In this document: one piece after another, positions 43,358-54,905 of the stretch
Position numbering within the stretch: the stretch's first letter is position 1
How the letters are laid out: the number at the start of each line of letters is the position of its first letter
NCBI GenBank assembly: GCA_033816765.1
Contig: CM066288.1
Location: 3,348,001-3,412,000 of the forward strand
Reading direction: 5' to 3'
Length of the DNA: 64,000 nt
Origin: Nothopassalora personata
Lineage: Eukaryota; Ascomycota; Dothideomycetes; Mycosphaerellales; Mycosphaerellaceae
Position numbers and translations under genes: made by a program
The notes under the pieces: generated by a model
Seen by the model: the letters and a program-made list of their open reading frames with translations, nothing else
What the model was told of the DNA's origin: nothing
Database searches by the model: none

Positions 43358-44338
43358 ATGCCTCCTCGATTACAGCTCCTGCGACGCGCCGCCGTCACGA
43401 TACCTACCACACAATCATATCAGCCTATTGCGCCGTTTCTATATCCCTTCCTGAACCAACAGCGCTCAGCGTCAATCTTGTCCTCCTTGTCGGACAATAA
43501 GGCAGCTTACAACAAGAAGATTAGACGCGGTCGAGGACCTGCAAGTGGCAAGGGAAAGACATCTGGTCGCGGCCACAAAGGTCAGAAGCAGCATGGCAAG
43601 GCGCCAGCAGGATTCAACGGTGGTCAAACGCCAGACTGGGTGGTGCACGGGAAGAGAGGCTTTGAGAACCAGTGAGTGTTCGATAGACATGCGCGCTCTC
43701 CTGCAGATATGCTGACTCAGAACAGCTTCTCCGTGGATATGACGAAGGTCAACCTGAACCGGATACAGTACTGGATCAACCAAGGCCGCTTGGACCCAAC
43801 ACAACCCATCACCTTGAAGGAACTGAATGCTTCGCGGTGTACACACGGCATCAAGGACGGCGTGAAGCTGTTGGCGCGCGGGAAAGAAGAGCTTACAACG
43901 CCTATCAACATCATTGTGTCTCGGGCATCGGCTGAAGCTATCAACGCAGTCGAGCAGCTTGGCGGCACCGTTACCACGCGATACTACACAAACTTTGCAA
44001 TCAGAAAGATCCTCAGGGGAGAGATGGATCCTGTACACAGTCTGCAGTCACATATTACTATGTCTGGCGGTCGGACTGAAGATGCAGAAGAATCAGCCGA
44101 GGCTGTGGAGCAGGAACGACTACAGTATCCTTTCAGACTCCCTGACCCGACCAGCAGGAAAGCCCTAGAGTACTACCGTGACTCTGCGCATAGAGGTTAC
44201 CTAAGCCACATGGTGGAAGAGGGTCATGGACCAAGTTTGTACTTTAAGACTCCTGGTCTGGGCAAGAAGGGCGGCAAGAAGGCCTCGGGCGGTAAGCAAA
44301 AGACCCAAGCGCAGAGATCGGAGAACAGGCTGTGGTAG
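43358..44338 (+). CDS. Mitochondrial large-subunit ribosomal protein uL15m
   Basis: Exons 43358-43671 and 43726-44338, with a 54-bp intron (GTGAGT...AACAG). The product is 308 residues. ATG at 43358 is the first in frame. A basic mitochondrial presequence precedes the L15 start block (NKKIRRGRGPASGKGKTSGR, then GFNGGQTP). The intron falls between GFEN and SVDMTKVNLNRIQYWI, where uL15m proteins continue without a gap. The C-terminal half has the L15 signature-like segment (VSRASAEAINAVEQLGG). A fungal-type extension of about 100 residues follows, with a basic KKGGKKASGGKQ end. It is the homologue of yeast Mrpl10 and bacterial L15 and acts in mitoribosome assembly. Confidence 0.93.
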
Positions 44339-44677
44339 AGCGCTTTGTATAGAAATGAGATGTCACATCGATGGACCAGTACTGATTGTCACATCGTCGG
44401 CCATATTCGGGCAATGCAACATCGCTATATGGCTTTACCGTACGGCGGCCTATCACGCGGGCAACCGTACGTGTTTGTCTACGAAATCGTTAAGGACGGG
44501 ACCGGCTAGTGCGGGTGTGGCTCCCAACAAACAGCATCGACATTCCGCCAAAAATAACGCCATCGGAGAACATGTCGAGCCAACCGCTCAACAATGAAGT
44601 ACTTTTAGCTATACACATATTCACATGGGCCTCATTTGAATTCTCGGTTAAGCTTTCGAGCTCCGACAAGGATTTGG
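44339..44677. other. Intergenic
   Basis: Short gap between uL15m and the DUF1275 gene; promoter of the latter is expected here. Confidence 0.5.
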
Positions 44678-44861
44678 ATGGCTTCCTCGCCAGCACCTCA
44701 CTCCGTTCCGGGCCCGCATGCCTCTGACGACGATGCGCATGAAAACACAACCATCGGTAAGGATGCGCTAAAAGACCATGGCGACCTTCCACTGCTGGCA
44801 TGTTGTTTCGTGACGGGACTGGTAGATGCAGCTGCATTCTCGAACTGGGGTGAGTGCCTCG

Positions 44862-44894
<33 letters not shown>

Positions 44895-45589
44895 CAGAAA
44901 CGCAACGTGCTGAAGCTCTGACAGGTGTGTTTGTCGGAATGCAAACTGGCAATACTGTCATCCTTGGCCTATCGACAGCCGGTCTTCCAGCTAATCCTCA
45001 CGCTTGGCTCACGACATTGGTCTCCATTGCATCTTTCCTCGCAGGCGCATTTCTGACCTTTCGGACATCAAACCTGATCGCACCCAAAGGACCCACCACG
45101 AATCGCCTCTGGGCTGGCTACCTCTTCTTCTTCCAAGGCCTCTGTATCCTTGTGGCAGCAGCACTTGCCACGCCAAACGACCTCATACCTCAGAATCCAG
45201 GCTCAACGGGTCGCCATGACCGCGAACCAGAATGGGTGCTGGAAGACATCCTGATCGTTTCCCTGCTTCCACCTCTGGCTTTCCAGTCAGGCATGCAGAT
45301 TGCTACGTCCAGGTTACTGGGGTTCACTGAGCTGCCGGTGAATGTGCTCACTTCGACGTACTGCGACATTATGGGCGACTTTAAGCTACTGGCTTTGAAT
45401 AACGTCCGAAGGAATCGACGAGTGGCTGCTGCGCTTCTTCTCCTGATCGGCGCGATCTGTAGCGGCTGGCTCATGCGAAGCTCTGCTGGCCTCCAAGGTG
45501 TTCTGTGGATCTCATGCGGCATCAAGATCTTGACGGGAGTGGTCATGTGGTGTTTTTTGCCTGCTCTGGACAAGACGGCCTTGCCTTGA
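44678..45589 (+). CDS. DUF1275 (YoaK-like) membrane protein
   Basis: 303 residues, single exon, ATG at 44678 (the first ATG in an otherwise longer open frame). The family is recognised from CCFVTGLVDAAAFSNWG, MQTGNTVILGL and the spaced hydrophobic helices: about six membrane segments, including SIASFLAGAFLTF, LFFFQGLCILVAAALA, AALLLLIGAICSGWL and the final VLWISCGIKILTGVVMW. FQSGMQIATSRLLG and STYCDIMGD are also typical blocks. A run of ten Asp residues encoded by (GAT)10 at 44864-44893 sits in the first extramembrane loop and is not a family feature. The substrate or activity of DUF1275 proteins in fungi is not known to me. Confidence 0.87.
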
Positions 45590-46247
45590 GGGTGGCTGGT
45601 TCGCCAGAGACTTGTCAACTTCAATCGGCCTTAAAAACCACAAGCAACTTCTTGCTTAAGGACGTGCTGCTGCCTTATATATAGGACTTGTTCAGACTGC
45701 TGTTCCGTTCACACGCCGAACAAGCGGGCGAACTCATGCCGCCAAACACAAGCTTCCGATCCTTTGTCAAGACTCTCTCAGGTGTGTGAGCTTTACGTCG
45801 CGCGTCCAACGACTTCGCAGTATAACATGCGCTTGTCACTGATTGCTGACCGCCATGCCTATTAGGAATACCCGTGTAAAGATGAGAGTAACGGCTGCTC
45901 TCCCAATGCTAAGCACGATGTGGACCTGGAAAGATGGAGGGCGAGTTGCAGCTAGACTAGTGGTGCAGGTCATCCGTAACTTATAAGTTCAATCACCGTG
46001 GATTTGCCTAATGCCTCCGCATAGCTGCTCTCACCACTAAACATACGACAACCTCACCTTCAGGTCCCCGCTTCCTTTCGTGCTTGTGGCCAAGAAGCCA
46101 ATAAATTTGGATTATGGAGTAACGTTGCAGTGCAGTCATGGGCTCGAGTCCGTCGCATCAGCCTACTATTTCCCCTCGACAGTCCTCACAGGGGTAACGC
46201 GACTGGCCTGACTCTCGTGCTCTTAGCCAATGTAGGGCTACTCATGC
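45590..46247. other. Intergenic between convergent genes
   Basis: 3' sides of the DUF1275 and P450 genes. No gene seen. Confidence 0.5.
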
Positions 46248-47817
46248 TCAAGCCTCCTCCGGCCTACAAAAAGCCCTCAAATGCCTCCCGTCAAAATGCG
46301 GCAAAAAGCAATCCCTCCACTTCAGATCCTCCGCCTTCGTCCCATCAAGCTCCAAGTCAAACCGTCGGAAGAGCGTAGCGAAAGCAAAATATAATTCACC
46401 CATAGCCAGATTCTGCCCCAGACATGCCCGTGGTCCTTTCGAGAAAGCCACCAAGAACTTCTCAATCGAGCCTGAATCTGGTTGGAGCCATCGATCGGGA
46501 CTGAAAACACGAGGGTTGGGGAACACTTCTGCAGAGTAGTGGACGAAACTAATACTTTGACCGACGATGGCGCCGCCGGGGATGTGTTGGCTGCTGATGG
46601 TCGCGCCTGTGGGTGGAACGATGCGTGGAAGGGGAGCTGCGACGCTGGGGGCGATTCGAAGGCTCTCTTTGATGACGGCTGTGAGGTAGGGCAGTTTTTC
46701 CAAGTCTTCCGCGTTTGGCATCTGTTGCAAGTTCGGCCAGGCAGCTAGCAGCTCCTCTTTCAACTTCCTCAGAATCTCCGGATTCTTAAGGATATGATAT
46801 GTCCCAAGCACAGTCGTATTGGCGCTCGAATCCACCGCCAGAAAGAACAGCGCTAGCGCTTCCTCGAACAGACTCGCAGGCTCCGGGACACCAGTCGGTT
46901 GATTCGCCTCCGCATCTAGTAGACGGCGATACACAGTCTCATGGCTTGTCTTCTGCAAGCTTTCTGGATTCTTCACGACCTCCTGCACCTGATTCCACAT
47001 CATCGCCTGCAGATCTACCAGACCTCCCATCGCTGGATTGATCGCTTTCGTCAACCACCCTGGCATCCCGAAGACCATCTTCCTCACCCACTCAAAGTGA
47101 CGAAAGACGACGAATCCCTCCAGGGAAGCATCCATCGCTATCACGAAAGGGTCTTTAAAATCTGGCACCTCCGTGGCGCGTGTGTCTTTCGCGAAGCAGT
47201 ACTGCATGATTGTATCCATTGTGTAGCACCTCAGTCCGAAGTGCAGATCAGAGCTCTTGCCTTTAGCATTCTCGACCTGGAGAGCATTGCAAAGGCGATC
47301 GATGTTCTTCTTCACTAGACCTTGCAGGTCCACAGCTGCTCTCTTCGAAAACAGTGGCGCAAGGACATCTTTCCTCTGCTTCGCCTCTTTATAAGTCAAG
47401 AAACCAAAAGAGCTTCGGTCCTCGCCAAAGGATTGATACACGACGCGTTCCTTATCCCAGCGGTTGGACGAGTTGTAGATTTCGTGATAGGCTTGGGGTC
47501 GGGAGAAGTGCAGCTGGGAAATACCACGTCAGCACCAGACAGAAAGAAGTATCTCGATGGGCGTGCACGCTTCCCACCTCATTTTGCCCAACTCTGACAA
47601 CGTCCCCATACTTTCCGTGCAACTCCCTCAACACCTCACTTCTATTCCTGCCCATGAATACTTCCCGCCAGCACATATACCACCCCGCCGCCACATCAGG
47701 TGGACCGGGGAAGTTTGCAAGAGGATGCAGGAAGAAATTGTAAAAGATTGTCCAGACTTTCTGAGCCAGCAAGACAAGCACCAAACCGCCAATGAAAGTC
47801 CCTATCGTGCCTGCCAT
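46248..47817 (-). CDS. Cytochrome P450 monooxygenase
   Basis: Exons 47578-47817 and 46248-47513 with a 64-bp intron (GTGGGA...CCCAG). The product is 501 residues from ATG at 47817. An N-terminal membrane anchor (TFIGGLVLVLLAQKVW) is followed by the Pro-rich hinge (PLANFPGPP). The intron join gives RVGQNE-LHFSRPQAYHEIY, continuous with the family. The I-helix is FFLAVDSSANTT, the ExxR motif is ESLR, the meander has FSPDRW, and the heme-binding loop is FSKGPRACLG with Cys near residue 444. All elements for activity appear intact. Membership of a fungal secondary-metabolism or detoxification clan (CYP65-like style) is a guess. It stands alone: no synthase, transporter or regulator of a cluster is adjacent. 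It acts at the endoplasmic reticulum. Confidence 0.92.
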
Positions 47818-48610
47818 ACTGACGCTTTCGAAGGTATCGGGCCTCCGGCATTCTTCGAGATCGCCTTGACTGCTTGCTTATATATCGTCCCGTCGTGCAT
47901 GGACAAGGCCGAGGGGCATCATGCAGTAGCGTAGCTCGCGTGCATTCGTATGAGGTCTATGCGGTTGAAGTGATGTGGAGTCTGCTTCGAAGGAGCTGGT
48001 TTTGCATGATTCATAGCCCAAATTCTCGGCCGACTTACACTACATCTACAGCTCGACACGATACTCACAACTAGCCAATCTCGCAGACATATAGGTGCAG
48101 CGTAGTTTGGAAAGACGATCGCAGTTTTCAGAACTTCAGTATGCGGCCTGGTCGTCGAGATATCATCGTCACAAAACAGCCAGTGTCGAATCGGGATTAG
48201 GAATTGAAAAAACTACGCTAAATCCACTCCTTCGTATATAGCTAATTCCATGTTCTCGTCAGGACCATGAAGAGATCCGCCGACGCCTTGGTCCGGGTGG
48301 AAGCTGTAGGACAATGTTCGGCATGGATAGGCAGCTACCTGGTGATGATCAGCGGACTTGCAGTTGCGACAATCATAATTTCAGGACGATGGAGAACTTT
48401 ATGAACAGCACATCGGCGTTTTCGCAATCCCATGATTGCTTTCTGTGGGATATCCATTCGTAAAGTATGAATTAACCTGCACCGATGCCCAAGTGCCACT
48501 TCTCAGGCCGTGTCGCTGTCGTTGTAAAACGAAATCCCATTCGCCTCGCTAATTCTCACTTGATCCCATGCAGCTGGTCCGGTTCATGTCAACAACCCTT
48601 CGCCATGCAC
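47818..48610. other. Intergenic
   Basis: P450 promoter side and 3' side of the rhomboid gene. No gene seen. Confidence 0.5.
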
Positions 48611-50169
48611 CTATATCTTCGCCGGCTTGAACACATCCATCAAGTCCCGCTTGGTAGTGCCATTGTTCGGTGTAAAGTCGAGATTACCAACACTACACCA
48701 ATCCGTGCCGCCAACCTTGATCGGCAGACATGAGAGGTACTTGCACCAAGAGCAGCCGTTCTTCCAGACGTAGAAGTTCTTCAGTAAGAGGATAAACGCG
48801 ACGAGGACTGCGATCAGCGCGGCAGCTCTGACCAGCCACCATGCCCACCATACACCACGGCGGTCCTTGAAGAAGCCAAGTGGATTCTTGACGAAGCTCC
48901 TCGCCCCATCGCTTCGCGTCTCTTCCTTTCGCGGAATGTAACTGTATTCAGGAGGGACTTGTGACGTCCTTCGTGCCACTGCGTAGGGCGATCGCACTAG
49001 ACAAATGCCCAGTACCAATCCCATCAAGAAGCCACCAATGTGGGAGAAGTTGTCCAGTCCGGGAAGCAGACCAAGAACGAATGAGATGATGACATCCACA
49101 AGAATAAAAATGAGATCTTTGAGCGGACTCTTCCGTTCTCGCCAGTGGTAGAGGAGGTCCAGGAGTGTGAGAGCTACAATGCCGAACAGACTGCCAGAGC
49201 ATCCGGTTGAAGCAATTCCAGTGGCCGCAAAGTTGCCTCCCAAGACAAAGCCGAATATACCCGACGCGAAGTAGAGGATGGCAAAGCGTATGCTGCCGAT
49301 CTGCAGTTCCACATCGCGACCAAGTGTCAGCTGTAGTAGCAAGTTGAAGCCGATATGGATGATTCCAGCGTGCAAGAAGATGGGCACGATGAAGCGCCAC
49401 CACTGATCCGGTTCGGGCTTCTGGTCAAGGCTGCCGTTTACGACTGGGTTGCGGTCTGCGCTGAAGCCACAAAGGTCCGAGAGCTGACACGAGACACTAT
49501 CGCCGGTCGTCGCAGTCGCGTTCGGGCATGGCCACGAGATGGCCAGGCTGCTGTTCTGCACATTGGCCATGTTGTGCATGCAAGGCTGATATCTCGCGCC
49601 CATATTGATGAGCACGTATGACGATGGTCCAATCATAAAATTGAAAGAAGGCTTGGTCTCGATCGGGGATCCGGTCAAGACTCCTGCGAGTATCGTTAGC
49701 CGGTGTCACTTTGCATTTACGATGTGCTCTTACCATTCCTGATGATCTCTGCGAGGAAGACGACCAGCTGCACAACGGTCAAAACGAAGCACACCCATGT
49801 GATCTTGCCCTTGAACCAGCCCTGCTTGGCTTTCTCCGTTCTGCGCCTCTTCTTACGTGGATCCGCATCTCTTACGAAAGGGTCGTCCTGCTCGTGGGGC
49901 AGGATGGGAGAGACTGTATGAGTAGAGTCGTGGTTGGGCTTCCTGCCATTCAGGGGAATGGCATGTCCGTCATCAAATGGATCAGCATCGTCGTGTATGC
50001 GCCCACTCGCGGCCGAATACGACTGCGCGGGCGTTGTGTGGTAGGAAGGTTGTGAGGCGCGGTCGTCGAAGGGCGATTGAGGCGGCAGCGGTGGCAGAGG
50101 AGCGTCGTGCTCGGGGTTCGCGTGGTGGTAGGAATTTGCGGTGGTGTTGTAGTAGTCGTAGGCAGCCAT
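48611..50169 (-). CDS. Rhomboid-family intramembrane serine protease
   Basis: Exons 49734-50169 and 48611-49683 with a 50-bp intron (GTAAGA...CGCAG). The product is 502 residues from ATG at 50169. A polar N-terminal cytosolic region of about 115 residues ends in a basic patch (DPRKKRRRTEKAKQ), followed by a first membrane helix (WVCFVLTVVQLVVFLAEII). The core has FLHAGIIHIGFN, the nucleophile loop GCSGSLFG with Ser at about residue 308, and the catalytic His in DNFSHIGGFLMG at about residue 360. A last membrane helix (AALIAVLVAFILLLKNF) and a Cys-containing lumenal tail follow. The Ser/His dyad is intact, so an active protease of the secretory pathway is likely. The substrate is unknown. Length and layout match the long fungal rhomboids rather than the short mitochondrial or Rbd2 type. 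Confidence 0.92.
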
Positions 50170-51407
50170 GCCGCGAGAGGATCCTGTGCTATGCCTCAAG
50201 CTTTGGGGGGGTCGCGTTTCCAGCAGCCGCGGCGAAGGTTTAGTGGAGGGTTGGTCTTTCTGTATGCAAAGTTCTCGTGAATGCTGTGCTCTATTGCTGT
50301 GCCTGTGGCTGTCCTCGCTTGCGTGTACCCTGGCGCTCAGGCAAGAAAGATGGATGTATCACAGGTATCCCGACAACGAGTGTGACGTCGTCGCCCGCAA
50401 ACACTCAGACTGCGACGTGTTTCAGGTGGGCGATAACAGCGACGGTGCTTTTGCAATGCTCCGCAGGAAAGACGGTGGTACTACAGGAATCGAAGCGAAT
50501 GTGCGTGTCTGGTGAGTGAGAGGTGCGAGACTGGCCGAGCGGCGGCACCGAGATTATGTTGGTCAGACTAGTAATAATGCTAATGCTAAGGCTGATGCTA
50601 ATGCTTTGAAGGTGGCTGTGAGAGCCTTGCCGCGAATCACTTTCAAGGACTCACCCCCGATCCTTGCTCTTAGTCGTCGCGTGGTCCCGTGACAGTGAAC
50701 AATGAAACTGTTCTCTGTGGCAAGTACTACGCGTCTATGTAGTATCCGACAATAATACTGGCGACGGTGGTGAACATAAGCCTCATCGGCGCAAGCAACT
50801 CATCAACATGAAGCTCAGTGGCGGCAGAGAATCACGACAGCTGGACTGCGTGGTGCCGCCAATGAGCTGTACCTTGGACCATCCATGGACAACTCGAGGC
50901 GACCACGCATCCCGCTGCGCTCCTTCATGTACTAGCTGCTGCTTGGACTGCGCTGCGTGGGAGGACACTATCGTGAATGAGCTCTCAAAACCGTCCCATA
51001 TCGAGACACTTCTCACGATGATTCTCTCTTTCCACATGTACAGAATGTCCGGGTCTGAATGTCAGCCCTCGATATGCGCGCGATTTGTAGGCATTGAGCT
51101 CTGCATCCATGTCAGTCTGCTCCAGGCGAGCTACGCCAGAGCGCGACCAGTGCCGCCAATGCAATACTTTTCACCTTGTCCATCGCCTCTCGCACCGCAC
51201 GACCAAGAGATGGGCGCCAGCCCGTCCACCCTGGAATATCACCATGCTTCAAAAGCAAGGCGTATCCCTCATCGCATGTGCTTTGCTCCGTCCAATGCGG
51301 CCCAACATCCATTCACCCTCCAGTCATTTGCCCTTTCCAAGCCTGCCGCCCGCCGCGCCGTGTCCATAAGCAATGCTGGTGAATCGTCCTCACACAGTGC
51401 TTACCTT
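50170..51407. other. Intergenic
   Basis: Upstream of the rhomboid gene and downstream of the RBM39-like gene. A 331-codon plus-strand frame that starts here at 50808 is antisense to the splicing factor and has no domain of its own. A small imperfect repeat of TAATGCTAATGCTAAGG type lies near 50575. Confidence 0.5.
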
Positions 51408-53338
51408 TCAAACTTGCGCTGCTTTAGGGAAGTTCATGTGGTAGACGGCGTCGACGACATACTGAGCCGTGATCATGCGTCCGCCGAACCAACGGCCGTT
51501 GAGACCTCGAATGGCGTTTTCGCCGCCCTGGACACGGTCAAACTTGATGTAGATCTCGCCATCGTTGTTGTCGAGCGCAAGGCCGATGTGCACGACCTTG
51601 CCATACTTCTCGTCACATTCGTTCTTGACGTCGTCCTTGAGCTCGTCTTGCCAGTTGGGGTCAGTCTCTCTGTGGATAGTGTCAGTAAGCAATATCCAAT
51701 GGTCAACCGTGATGGTACTTACTCATTCTGGTCGTACATGTTTTTCAGGAGAACGCAGCGGGTAGCAGTGGGCTGCTCGACCACGGGCTTCTTCACCTGT
51801 TGAGTTTTTGGAGCCATCTTCTGCTCTGGTTCGTCAGTACGAGCCAACTTGCGCATGAGCGCATCACGGCTGTAGTTGCTGAAGTTGACACCGCCAACGT
51901 CAGTATCGTCAAGTGCGCTGGCGCCGCCCGTCTTGTCGACATCGCGAGCCGTTGTTCGGTCAAAATTGCCTGTACCACCAGCGTGAGCGCCACGGCCACC
52001 CATACCGGAAAAGGAGGATCCCTGAGTATTGGCTTGACCGCCTCCAAATCGCTGCAGGAGGGATTGTGTGGACTCTGGAGTAAACTTATCGTTACCAAGC
52101 CCGACACGGATCGGACGACCAGCAAGCTCGAAGCCGTTCATCTTCTCGAGAGCCTCCTTGGCCTGAGTTGGATCGATGAACTGAACGAAGCCGTAGCCCT
52201 TGGAGCGGCCGGCCTCTTCCTTCTGCAGCTGTACGAATTCGAGCTCACCGAATGGCTCAAAGACATTTTTCAGGTCATCTTCTGTGATGGAGAAGTGGAT
52301 GTTGCCGACATAGAGGCGGTGGAACGGAATGCCGTTCGACTGGGTAGCGGTACCCTCGGTGTTGCGTGCTTGGCGGTTCTTTTCTGCTTCAGTGAGCTGT
52401 GCAATGATAGGAATGCCCAGTAGCTTCTGTCCAGTAAGTGCAATAGCCTTTTGAACAGACTCTTCTTCCTTGAACTCAACGTATCCGACGCTGCAACGCC
52501 GTTAGCTCATGTAGTACAATGCAAGATATTGATATGCTTACCCTTTGGAGCGCCCACTGACACGATCCTTGACGATCTGTGCGTCTACTACTGACCCAGC
52601 CTGCTCGAAGAACTCCTTCAGCTCACGAGATCGGAGACGAGCAGCAAGTTGCTGCACAAAAACGGTACGCCTGTCGCGCTCATCATCAGTTGGCTCAGCT
52701 GGCTTGCCGCCTTGTGGGGAACGCCGGTTGTCGCGGCCACCGCGCTCACCACGTCCACCACCGCCACGACGATCACGATCGTCTCGTACTCCACGCTCTC
52801 GACCGTGTCCACGGTCTCTGCTGCGTGGCCTGTCGTCACGACGACGATCTCCCTTGGGGCGATAATGGAAGTCATCATCGCGGTCGACAGAGGATCTTGC
52901 TCCCGGACGGTAGTAGTCATCGCGCCGATCCCGGTGTCCGCGGCGGCTATCTGGTCTTGGTGAACGGCTTCTACGCTTGCTGCGCACACTTCCATTAGCA
53001 CTTTCTTTGTCACTGCCACCACCGTTCGCTGTGTCCTCGCGGGATCGCCGGGCGCGGCGTTCGTCGTTCTCCTCTCGCTCGTTGGTATACCTGTCTTTGG
53101 ACGATCGGTCGCGACGTCTCTCGTCGTCGTGCTTGCTTGTGCGGGGTGACTCGAGATCGGCCGGGCGGTCTAGTCGATGTGGATCGCGCGCCGAGGACTT
53201 TAAGACGGGCTCTGGCGTCGTGTTGGCCATGACCTCGTCGTCGCCGCCATCCTGGCCCCGTTGTGCTTGTATGAGTCTGTCTTTGGCCTTCTTCTCCTCG
53301 CGCTCGAGGAGGTCGGCGATGTCCAGCGGTGTGGCCAT
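51408..53338 (-). CDS. RBM39/Rsd1-like splicing factor (RS domain, two RRMs, UHM)
   Basis: Exons 52542-53338, 51723-52490 and 51408-51669, with introns of 51 and 53 bp (GTAAGC, GTAAGT). The product is 608 residues from ATG at 53338. An Arg/Ser/Asp-rich N-terminal region (about residues 40-210, with many RD and RS pairs) precedes RRM1 (about 215-290: [19 protein letters not shown] formed by splicing). RRM2 follows (about 305-385: [19 protein letters not shown]). A linker then leads to a C-terminal U2AF-homology motif (about 485-590: [29 protein letters not shown]). The order equals human RBM39/CAPER-alpha and S. pombe Rsd1, nuclear proteins joining splice-site selection with U2AF and the prespliceosome. 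The RWF motif of the UHM is present. Confidence 0.93.
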
Positions 53339-53723
53339 TTCGACGGGTCGTTGCTGCCCACTGTTTCCTGTTGAAGATGTGATGCTGAGAACTGCGGCTG
53401 GTCGAGAATGTGTAGGCGGAGATCCAGCTACAGAAGAGGCTGTGATCGTGTGAGTTTGTCGGCACAATTACACTTGTTAAAGGTGAGAAGCAAGGTCGAA
53501 ATTCTGTTCACTTGCGCTGCTGCGTCCGTTCGCGTGCCACCGAGTGCTATCTGCGTTGATGGCAGCAGTGTCGCGTTGGTGTGTGGTGACAAAGTGAACG
53601 AAGTGATGAAGGAAGTATTTTGCGAGGCGGAGTGCGGACCCGGCCGGCTTGCCTTCCACACACGTGACCCTTCATAGAGTGCTTGATAGATCGTAGTGAA
53701 TACCAGTAGTCTATGTCTACCCA
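53339..53723. other. Intergenic
   Basis: Promoter side of the splicing-factor gene and 3' side of the next gene. Nothing recognised. Confidence 0.5.
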
Positions 53724-54608
53724 CTACCGCGTAGCCATACTGTCGTCGCAATATAGCTGTAGCAGAAGAGTCGCCGCACCATCAGCATTCAATCCAACCT
53801 CTAGCTCGATGGTCTCTGGCAGCCGACCCAAGCCTTCTCCCACCTGCCGCCTCAGAGCCACATCCTCTGCTTCAGCTTCGCCCATGTCCGTTGCAGTAGA
53901 CCGAAAGGAGACTGCGTATGCCGAGTCTCTTGCTCTGAGTCGTGGAATACTCTGCGCCAGCATCGATATATCAACTCCGTTCTCTGCAGCGTCCCTCACC
54001 TCGCCTGCTACTCGTCTGCCTTGGCTTCCGCGCCTGGCTGTGCTTGTGGTCGCTCTTAAAGTGTTGGTGTCAGCCGAATCACGGCGTTTGCGCTTTGCGA
54101 CTGATCTGCTCGGCGGTGGCTTGTCAGCTCGCGGCTTTGCGGGGGTCTTTTGTGTCGCCATATTAGGAATAGCAGCAGTCGTACCAGTGGTGTTAATGAC
54201 AGCAACAGCAGATGATTGAGCAGCTTCTGATGAAGTTGCGCTGCCTCTGCTCTGCTCTCTTGTGACGACCTTCTTGCCCTTCGAGTTGCCCTTCACACCG
54301 TTCATCCGCTCCTGGCATCCCGTCTCGCTCCTCATCCGATCAAGTGCCGCCTGTACTTCAGCGCGCGGCACTTCATTTTCTTGCGACACGATGTTTAGGG
54401 CTCGGTTCATTCTCGAGTGCACTTTCTTCTTGTCGACGACCAGACCACCCAGCGCGTTGATCTTCTCGACAATCTCGTCTGCGGTGAAGGTGCCGCTGAC
54501 CTGCACCAGCGCGGCGCCTTGCAATTCATGCCAGCCTTGGGCGATCAGGTCGTCGGCTGAAGTCGTGAGATCGGTGTAGTAGGACAGTGGTCGCTCCGGC
54601 AGCGCCAT
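53724..54608 (-). CDS. Hypothetical protein, probably nuclear
   Basis: 294 residues, single exon, ATG at 54608. The family is not recognised. Residues 1-100 look folded, with alternating hydrophobic and charged residues (DLIAQGWHELQGAALVQVSG, EIVEKINALGGLVVDKKKV, EVQAALDRMRSE). Residues 105-210 are low-complexity Ser/Thr/Ala/Lys-rich with a nuclear-localisation-like cluster (RSVAKRKRRDS). The C-terminal portion is acidic. It lies head-to-tail between two minus-strand housekeeping genes. Codon use looks like its neighbours, so I take it as real. Confidence 0.7.
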   Translation of the reverse strand: MALPERPLSYYTDLTTSADDLIAQGWHELQGAALVQVSGTFTADEIVEKINALGGLVVDKKKVHSRMNRALNIVSQENEVPRAEVQAALDRMRSETGCQERMNGVKGNSKGKKVVTREQSRGSATSSEAAQSSAVAVINTTGTTAAIPNMATQKTPAKPRADKPPPSRSVAKRKRRDSADTNTLRATTSTARRGSQGRRVAGEVRDAAENGVDISMLAQSIPRLRARDSAYAVSFRSTATDMGEAEAEDVALRRQVGEGLGRLPETIELEVGLNADGAATLLLQLYCDDSMATR

Positions 54609-54905
54609 GGTTATAAGTCGGTAGGTGTGTGTGTTTTTAGTTGGGCTGAGTTGATGGTGGAGTTGGTTTCAAGTCGCGTGGGCTGGCTTTTGTATCTGTG
54701 ATGTAAACAGCGTGAAGTGAGGTGGAGGATCCGCCGCCACCACCAGTGAATGGCATGTGATGCACAACTGAACCTCAAAATGAGGTGAAAGCATCGGCAT
54801 CTTCCAGCAAACATCAGACTAGAATCGCTTAGTTTTGCTACAGACGCCGATGGACGCTCATAATGCTTACAATTCGAAGTCAAGACAGGGCCGCTTGAGA
54901 CGCGA
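54609..54905. other. Short intergenic gap
   Basis: Upstream of the hypothetical gene and downstream of the PTM1-like gene. Nothing recognised. Confidence 0.5.

Noticed and set aside
50808..51803. 331-codon plus-strand ORF
   Set aside because: Mostly antisense to the RBM39-like exons and 3' region; no domain of its own.
51800..53453. Plus-strand ORFs of 104-207 codons
   Set aside because: Antisense shadows of the RS/RRM coding exons.
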